DNA from: a virus
Virus record (IMG/VR): IMGVR_UViG_3300044974_000947
Span: 1-46,603 of that record
Direction: 5' to 3' (one strand)
DNA length: 46,603 nt
Shown: positions 41,964 through 46,603 of the stretch, one piece after another
How the letters are laid out: each line of letters begins with the position of its first letter
Numbering within the stretch: the first letter of the stretch is position 1
Made by a program: the position numbers and the translations under genes
The notes under the pieces: generated by a model
What the model saw: only the letters and a program-made list of their open reading frames with translations
Told to the model about the DNA's origin: nothing
The model's database searches: none

Positions 41964-44888
41964 GTGATTACCTGCGGCACGCAAATCATCGAGGGGTCGT
42001 ACAACGGCGGTGGCGGCGGTAGCACCGTCACGCTCACGGGCGACACGACGGGCTCGGGTACGGGCACGATCGCCACGCAGACCAGCAACCTCACGATTGC
42101 ATCGCAGGCGACGGGTGACATCCTCGCACGCGGAGCGTCGGCGTGGCAACGCCTCGCAATCGGCGTGAACGGGCAGGTTCTCACCGTCACCGCGGGCGTG
42201 CCAGCGTGGGCCGCTGCGGCGGGTTTCACGAACCCGATGACGGACCCCGGCGACTTGATCGCGGGTGGCGTGAGCGGCACGGCCACGCGCCTCGCGGTGG
42301 GCACCGAGAACTACGTGCTCACGGTCAAGTCGGGCGTGCCTGCGTGGGCGTCCGCGGTCGGCTTCGCCAACCCGATGAACAGCGTCGGCGACACGATCTA
42401 CGGCGGTGCGAGCGGCGTAGCGACGCGGCTTGCCGCGGGCACCGCGGGGTACGTTCTCACCGCGGGTGGCGCGGGCGTTGCCCCGGCGTGGGCCGCAGCG
42501 GTTGGCTTCGCGAACCCGATGACCACGGCGGGCGACCTGATCGCAGGCGGTTCGTCGGGCGCAGCGACGCGACTCGCGATCGGCACCGCGGGGCAAGTGT
42601 TGACGGTCAACGCGGGTGCCCCCGCGTGGGTGACGTTCAGCGCACTCACGAACCCGATGAACGCCGTGGGTGACACGATCTACGGCGGCACCGCGGGTGC
42701 GCCGACACGCCTTGCCGTCGGGAGCACCGGGCAAGTGCTCACGATCGCCGCGGGTGTTCCGTCGTGGGCGACGCCGTACACGAACCCGATGACCACCGCG
42801 GGCGACCTCGTGCTCGGCGGCGTTTCCGGCGCCGCGGGCCGACTCGCGATCGGTTCTGCGGGGCAGGTTCTCACCGTCGCTGGCGGCACCGCGGCGTGGG
42901 CGTCGGCGGTCGGGTTCGCGAACCCGATGACCACCGCGGGCGACTTGATCGCGGGCGGTTCATCGGGCACTCCCACTCGACTCGGCATCGGCTCGAACGG
43001 CGAGGTACTCGGGGTCACGGGCGGCGCGCTCGCATGGACGACCGTGCTCTCGAACCCGATGAACGCCGAAGGTGACACGATCTACGGCGGCACCGCTGGC
43101 GCTCCGACGCGCCTCGCCGTCGGGAGCACCGGGCAAGTGCTCACGATCGCTGGCGGCGTGCCGTCGTGGGCGACGCCGTACACGAACCCGATGACCACCG
43201 CGGGCGACCTCGTGCTCGGCGGCGTCTCGGGCGCAGCGGGGCGGCTCGGGATCGGCACCGCAGGGCAAGTGTTGACCGTGAGCGGTGGCACCGCTGCGTG
43301 GGCAACGTTCACGGCGCTCGTCAACCCCATGACAACCGCGGGCGATATGATCGCTGGCGGCGTGAGTGGTGCTCCGGCGCGGCTCGCGGGCGGCTCCGAG
43401 GGGCAGTTTCTCAAGTACGTTTCGGGCACGCCATCGTGGCAGACTGTCACGATTCAAGCGAACCCGATGACAACGCTCGGCGACGTTATCACGGGCGGCG
43501 TGAGCGGCGCGCAGCAACGCCTCGGTATCGGCACGTCGGGGCAGGTTCTCACCGTGTCCGGTGGGGCGCCCGCGTGGGCTGCGCCAGTGGGCTTCGCTAA
43601 CCCGATGACCACGGCAGGCGACGTGATCGTCGGCGGCGTCTCCGGCGCCGCAACGCGCCTCGCGATCGGAGCGAACGGGACGTTCCTCGCGTCGAACGGG
43701 TCCGCCGTGTCGTGGGCGGCGGGTCTCTCGAACCCCATGACCACGACGGGGGACACGCTGTACGGCGGCGTGAGCGGCGTGCCCACGCGTCTCGCGGCTG
43801 GCTCGAACGGAAACGTGCTCACGCTCGCCGCTGGCGTACCGTCGTGGGCGGCACCCGTGGGCTTCGCGAACCCCATGACGACCGACGGCGACGTGATCGT
43901 CGGCGGTGTTTCCGGCGCTCCGGCGCGACTCGGCATCGGAGCGAACGGAACGTTCCTCGCATCGAACGGCACGACGGTGACGTGGGCTGCGGGGCTCACG
44001 AACCCGATGACCACCGTCGGTGACCTTATTCAAGGTGGCGCGTCGGGCGTGCCCGCTCGACTCGCCGTGGGCACCGAAGGGCAGGTACTCCAGATCGTGA
44101 GCAGCGTGCCCGCGTGGGCCACGTTCTCCGCGCTCACGAACCCCATGACGACCGTCGGTGATCTGATCGTCGGCGGCGCCTCGGGGGCGCCCACGCGGCT
44201 CGCGGCGGGCACCGCGGGATACGTGCTTACGTCTGGTGGCGCTGGCGTTGCTCCGTCGTGGTCGGCCACTGGCACGACAACGTATACGATCAACTGGACG
44301 ACTGGCGCCGCGACGAACGGCAACGGCACCGCGACCATCACGTCGGCCAGCGTCGTCACGCTGTCGATCGGGGCGGGCGTCACCGCAGGCTACGCAAGCG
44401 GGACGTACACCGCTCCGCGCGTGCGCGTGCCGATGCCGACCGGCGTTGTCGCCTCACGATTCAGAGTCACGCTCCGGCTCGCCTCGTTCAGCGGCAAAAC
44501 TGGCGGAACGACGCCGTGCGTTACGTTAGAGAATACGGGGTCGGCTGCGTCGAAGTACGGGATGTACTACGCGGGGACCACGATCGGTTCGCAGAATTTT
44601 GTGACCGCCGCCGCGATCACGAGCGGCACGCCCGCGTCGCCGCCGCTCTACGACGGAAACGACTGGACCCAACTTACTGCGGACGGAGGCACGCTGGTGT
44701 TCGCGTTTGCGCGAGGGACTGGTGGAGCGAGGCCGTCGGATAGCGATTTTCGATCCTGCGGCGCCGTCTTCGCGTACTCTCCGTTCGATACGAAGGGATG
44801 GGACCTTGTGGTGCTGATGGCTCAGAATCCGTCCGCGGGCGGCACCGTCACGATGACGTTCGACAACTGCACCGTGGAGGCGCTCTGA
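41964..44888 (+). CDS. Tail fibre protein with repeat array, copy 1
   Basis: This 974-residue protein has a GTG start. The first 40 residues (ITCGTQIIEGSYNGG and a threonine/glycine-rich stretch) are almost identical to those of the gene at 45103. A partial unit and then fifteen repeats follow, each starting NPM(T/N) and reading NPMTTAGDLI-GG-SG---RLA-G--GQVLTV--G-P-WA, with lengths of about 44-50 residues. This repeat is common in phage tail fibres and builds a long trimeric shaft. The last 200 residues form a different beta-rich domain, likely the receptor-binding or tip domain. Its TGA overlaps the ATG of the next small gene. Confidence 0.88.
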   Translation: MITCGTQIIEGSYNGGGGGSTVTLTGDTTGSGTGTIATQTSNLTIASQATGDILARGASAWQRLAIGVNGQVLTVTAGVPAWAAAAGFTNPMTDPGDLIAGGVSGTATRLAVGTENYVLTVKSGVPAWASAVGFANPMNSVGDTIYGGASGVATRLAAGTAGYVLTAGGAGVAPAWAAAVGFANPMTTAGDLIAGGSSGAATRLAIGTAGQVLTVNAGAPAWVTFSALTNPMNAVGDTIYGGTAGAPTRLAVGSTGQVLTIAAGVPSWATPYTNPMTTAGDLVLGGVSGAAGRLAIGSAGQVLTVAGGTAAWASAVGFANPMTTAGDLIAGGSSGTPTRLGIGSNGEVLGVTGGALAWTTVLSNPMNAEGDTIYGGTAGAPTRLAVGSTGQVLTIAGGVPSWATPYTNPMTTAGDLVLGGVSGAAGRLGIGTAGQVLTVSGGTAAWATFTALVNPMTTAGDMIAGGVSGAPARLAGGSEGQFLKYVSGTPSWQTVTIQANPMTTLGDVITGGVSGAQQRLGIGTSGQVLTVSGGAPAWAAPVGFANPMTTAGDVIVGGVSGAATRLAIGANGTFLASNGSAVSWAAGLSNPMTTTGDTLYGGVSGVPTRLAAGSNGNVLTLAAGVPSWAAPVGFANPMTTDGDVIVGGVSGAPARLGIGANGTFLASNGTTVTWAAGLTNPMTTVGDLIQGGASGVPARLAVGTEGQVLQIVSSVPAWATFSALTNPMTTVGDLIVGGASGAPTRLAAGTAGYVLTSGGAGVAPSWSATGTTTYTINWTTGAATNGNGTATITSASVVTLSIGAGVTAGYASGTYTAPRVRVPMPTGVVASRFRVTLRLASFSGKTGGTTPCVTLENTGSAASKYGMYYAGTTIGSQNFVTAAAITSGTPASPPLYDGNDWTQLTADGGTLVFAFARGTGGARPSDSDFRSCGAVFAYSPFDTKGWDLVVLMAQNPSAGGTVTMTFDNCTVEAL
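42115..44265 (+). repeat. Tandem fibre repeats within the gene at 41964 (about 16 units)
   Basis: One partial and fifteen full units of about 132-150 bp. Some units are near-identical in DNA over tens of bases; for example the segments near 42756-42824 and 43154-43224 match. This suggests unit duplication or gene conversion. Confidence 0.85.
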
Positions 44889-45106
44889 TGCGTACGACGG
44901 ACCACGTTCTCTTCTACCTCGCGAGGCCGCTCTCGTCGGATCTTGAGCGGTGCACGGCGCACGTTGTCGAAGTGATTGACGCCGACACCTTGACGATCGA
45001 CGTGATGCGCCCCGGCGTGCTCGTCGAGCGATTCGTGGCGGTGACACGCTGCGACAACGACGCTCCCGTCGCGGGCTGCTGGTCGACCGAGGCTGGCGGC
45101 GTATGA
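44888..45106 (+). CDS. Small hypothetical protein between tail fibres
   Basis: This 72-residue protein's ATG overlaps the tail-fibre stop and its own TGA overlaps the ATG of the next fibre. It has two or three strands (CTAHVVEVIDADTLTIDVM, ERFVAVTRC) and three cysteines. Position between two fibre genes suggests a fibre-associated or assembly protein, which is inference from context only. Confidence 0.6.
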   Translation: MRTTDHVLFYLARPLSSDLERCTAHVVEVIDADTLTIDVMRPGVLVERFVAVTRCDNDAPVAGCWSTEAGGV

Positions 45107-46603
45107 TTACCTGCGGCACGCAAATCATCGAGGGGTCGTACAACGGCGGCGTTGGCAGCACCGTCACGCTCACGGGCGACACGACGGGCTCGGGTACGGG
45201 CACGATCGCCACGCAGACCAGCAACCTTACGATTGCATCGCAAGCGACGGGCGACCTTCTCGCGCGCGGCGCATCCGCGTGGCAGCGCCTTGCCATCGGC
45301 GCGAGCGACTACGTGTTGACCGTCAAGTCGGGCGTGCCTGCGTGGTCTGCGGCGGTGGGCTTCGCGAACCCCATGACCACGGCTGGCGACCTTCTCGCGG
45401 GCGGAGCATTGGGCACGCCGACACGTTTCGCAATCGGCACGAACGGTCAAGTGCTCGGCGTCACGGGCGGCGCGCTCGCATGGACGACCGCGCTCACCAA
45501 CCCGATGAACAGCGTCGGCGACACGATCTACGGCGGTGCGAGTGGCGTAGCGACGCGCCTCGCCGCGGGCACCGCGGGCTACGTTCTCACCGCGGGCGGC
45601 GCTGGTGTCGCTCCCGCGTGGGCTGCGGCAGTCGGGTTCGCGAACCCGATGAACGCCGCGGGCGACCTCGTTCTCGGCGGCGTGAGCGGAGCGGCGGGGC
45701 GACTCGCAATCGGCGTGAACGGGCAAGTTCTCACCGTGGCCGGTGGCACCGCTGCGTGGGCAACGTTCGTGGCACTCGTCAACCCGATGACCACCGCTGG
45801 CGACACGATCTACGGCGGCACTCTCGGGGTGCCGACGCGACTCGCGGGCGGCTCCGAGGGGCAGTTTCTCAAGTACATTTCGGGCGCCCCGTCGTGGCAA
45901 ACCGTCACGATTCAAGCGAACCCGATGACTACGCTCGGCGACGTCATCACGGGCGGCGTGAGCGGCGCGCAGCAACGGCTCGGGATCGGTTCTGCGGGGC
46001 AAGTGCTCACCGTGTCCGGTGGGGCGCCCTCGTGGGCGGCGCCTGCGTTCGTGAGCCCGATGACAACGGTCGGCGATCTGATCGTCGGCGGCGTATCCGG
46101 TGCCGCTGGTAGGCTCGGCATCGGCACCGTCGGGCAAGTTCTCACCGTGTCGGGTGGTACGGCGACGTGGCAAACGTCGACCGCGCTCACGAACCCGATG
46201 ACAACCGCGGGCGATATGCTCTACGCGAACGCTGGCGGAACGCCGCTGCGGCTCGGCGTGGGCACCGCGGGGCAAGTGTTGACCGTGAGCGGTGGCATCC
46301 CCGCGTGGGTGGCACCGTCTGGCGGCGTCGCGGGGTGGCTCAATCTCTACAACGCAACGGCGTTCTATATGGGCGGTGAGAGCGCGACGGGATGGGCCGC
46401 AATCGACTACGCGACCGCGAGCGCAGCGAGCGCGGTGCCTGCGTTCGGGCCGGGGCAGTCGATCGTCGCGTGTCTCGTCCCGAACGCCACGCCGACGGGG
46501 ATCGAGATGGTTGCGAGCCACGCGAGCGGCGCCAGCAACCGAGGGTGGGTGCTCGATTTCGGGCGCAACGCGGGCGCGCGTAGGCAGTGTGGGTTGTATC
46601 TGT
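45103..46603 (+). CDS. Tail fibre protein with repeat array, copy 2 (runs off the window)
   Basis: The frame is open from the ATG at 45103 to the last base (500 codons). The start overlaps the previous stop. The first 40 residues repeat the N-terminus of the gene at 41964 with one residue fewer in the glycine run (GGVGS for GGGGGS). A partial unit and seven shaft repeats follow. From about residue 405 the sequence changes to a unique domain (WLNLYNATAFYMGGESATGW and onward) unlike the tip of copy 1. The two genes therefore share base and shaft but differ in the tip, as expected for two receptor-binding fibres. Confidence 0.85.
   Translation, partial: MITCGTQIIEGSYNGGVGSTVTLTGDTTGSGTGTIATQTSNLTIASQATGDLLARGASAWQRLAIGASDYVLTVKSGVPAWSAAVGFANPMTTAGDLLAGGALGTPTRFAIGTNGQVLGVTGGALAWTTALTNPMNSVGDTIYGGASGVATRLAAGTAGYVLTAGGAGVAPAWAAAVGFANPMNAAGDLVLGGVSGAAGRLAIGVNGQVLTVAGGTAAWATFVALVNPMTTAGDTIYGGTLGVPTRLAGGSEGQFLKYISGAPSWQTVTIQANPMTTLGDVITGGVSGAQQRLGIGSAGQVLTVSGGAPSWAAPAFVSPMTTVGDLIVGGVSGAAGRLGIGTVGQVLTVSGGTATWQTSTALTNPMTTAGDMLYANAGGTPLRLGVGTAGQVLTVSGGIPAWVAPSGGVAGWLNLYNATAFYMGGESATGWAAIDYATASAASAVPAFGPGQSIVACLVPNATPTGIEMVASHASGASNRGWVLDFGRNAGARRQCGLYL
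45250..46316 (+). repeat. Tandem fibre repeats within the gene at 45103 (about 8 units)
   Basis: One partial and seven full units of the same type as at 42115-44265. One unit has SPM instead of NPM. Several units correspond to units of copy 1 over most of their length. Confidence 0.85.

Noticed and set aside
42115-46316. CRISPR array at the region of regular repeats
   Set aside because: The repeats are in frame, encode a known tail-fibre shaft repeat and have no unique spacers between identical repeats.
1737-46603. Many long minus-strand frames opposite plus-strand genes (for example 24436-26286, 27952-29901, 40968-42734, 44914-46521)
   Set aside because: High GC content gives long antisense frames. 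Their products are arginine/alanine-rich, lack recognisable motifs and overlap well-supported genes.

Overview
The window looks like part of a large, GC-rich (by eye roughly two thirds G+C), gene-dense double-stranded DNA phage genome, or a prophage or phage-plasmid of that kind. Two genes at the right end carry long arrays of an about 45-residue phage tail-fibre repeat. Most other genes are small, tightly packed and unrecognised. Gene junctions are typically ATGA or GTGA overlaps, and most genes lie on the + strand. No terminase, capsid, portal, polymerase, tRNA or CRISPR array was seen. The host cannot be named. Many start codons lie only 4-10 nt behind a -10-like element, which points to a host that translates leaderless mRNA well.

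Layout. 1-1740: an IscB element (RNA-guided nuclease plus omega/HEARO RNA) sitting inside a phage gene; its RNA is cut at the 5' side by the window edge. 1737-11962: small unknown genes, two tandem paralogues, a NifS/IscS-like cysteine desulfurase, and the first of two proteins resembling the C-terminal domain of ribosomal protein L7/L12. 11962-12468: a broken ADP-ribosylglycohydrolase, followed by a terminator and a second complete IscB element (12531-14184). 14214-22630: more small genes, a lytic-transglycosylase-like protein next to a membrane protein, a Nudix hydrolase, a PP2C phosphatase, a second L7/L12-like protein and an AAA ATPase relative that has lost its catalytic motifs. 22669-27525: small unknown genes, several with zinc-ribbon-like cysteines, and a DUF2786-like protein. 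27559-29910: a UvrD/Rep-type SF1 helicase. 29907-34459: unknown genes, a probable PARP-like ADP-ribosyltransferase and a GNAT-like protein. 34456-35889 (minus strand): a metallophosphoesterase, two tandem paralogues (one frameshifted) and a small lipoprotein. 36004-40272: large unknown proteins and a kinase-like protein. 40276-46603: a small beta-rich protein, a PAS / coiled-coil-membrane / receiver-like trio, and two tail-fibre genes.

Three window-wide patterns stand out. First, a promoter-like motif, GTAAAGAAC then 14 nt then CGTAKAAG then 4-8 nt then ATG, recurs about eleven times on both strands with nearly fixed spacing. Second, more conventional -35/-10 pairs also end about 6-8 nt before ATG, implying leaderless transcripts. 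Third, many unrelated proteins carry an N-terminal basic stretch ending in RNP, RNG or HNP, and/or a C-terminal or inter-domain NGRR(S/A) motif. This looks like a shared address tag, processing site or DNA-binding tail.

As a set, the recognisable enzymes suggest host takeover through covalent modification and translation control: an ADP-ribosyltransferase and a broken ADP-ribosylglycohydrolase, a kinase-like protein and PP2C, Nudix, desulfurase, and L7/L12 mimics. The IscB elements are mobile passengers. All functions rest on reading motifs by eye; no database search was run.
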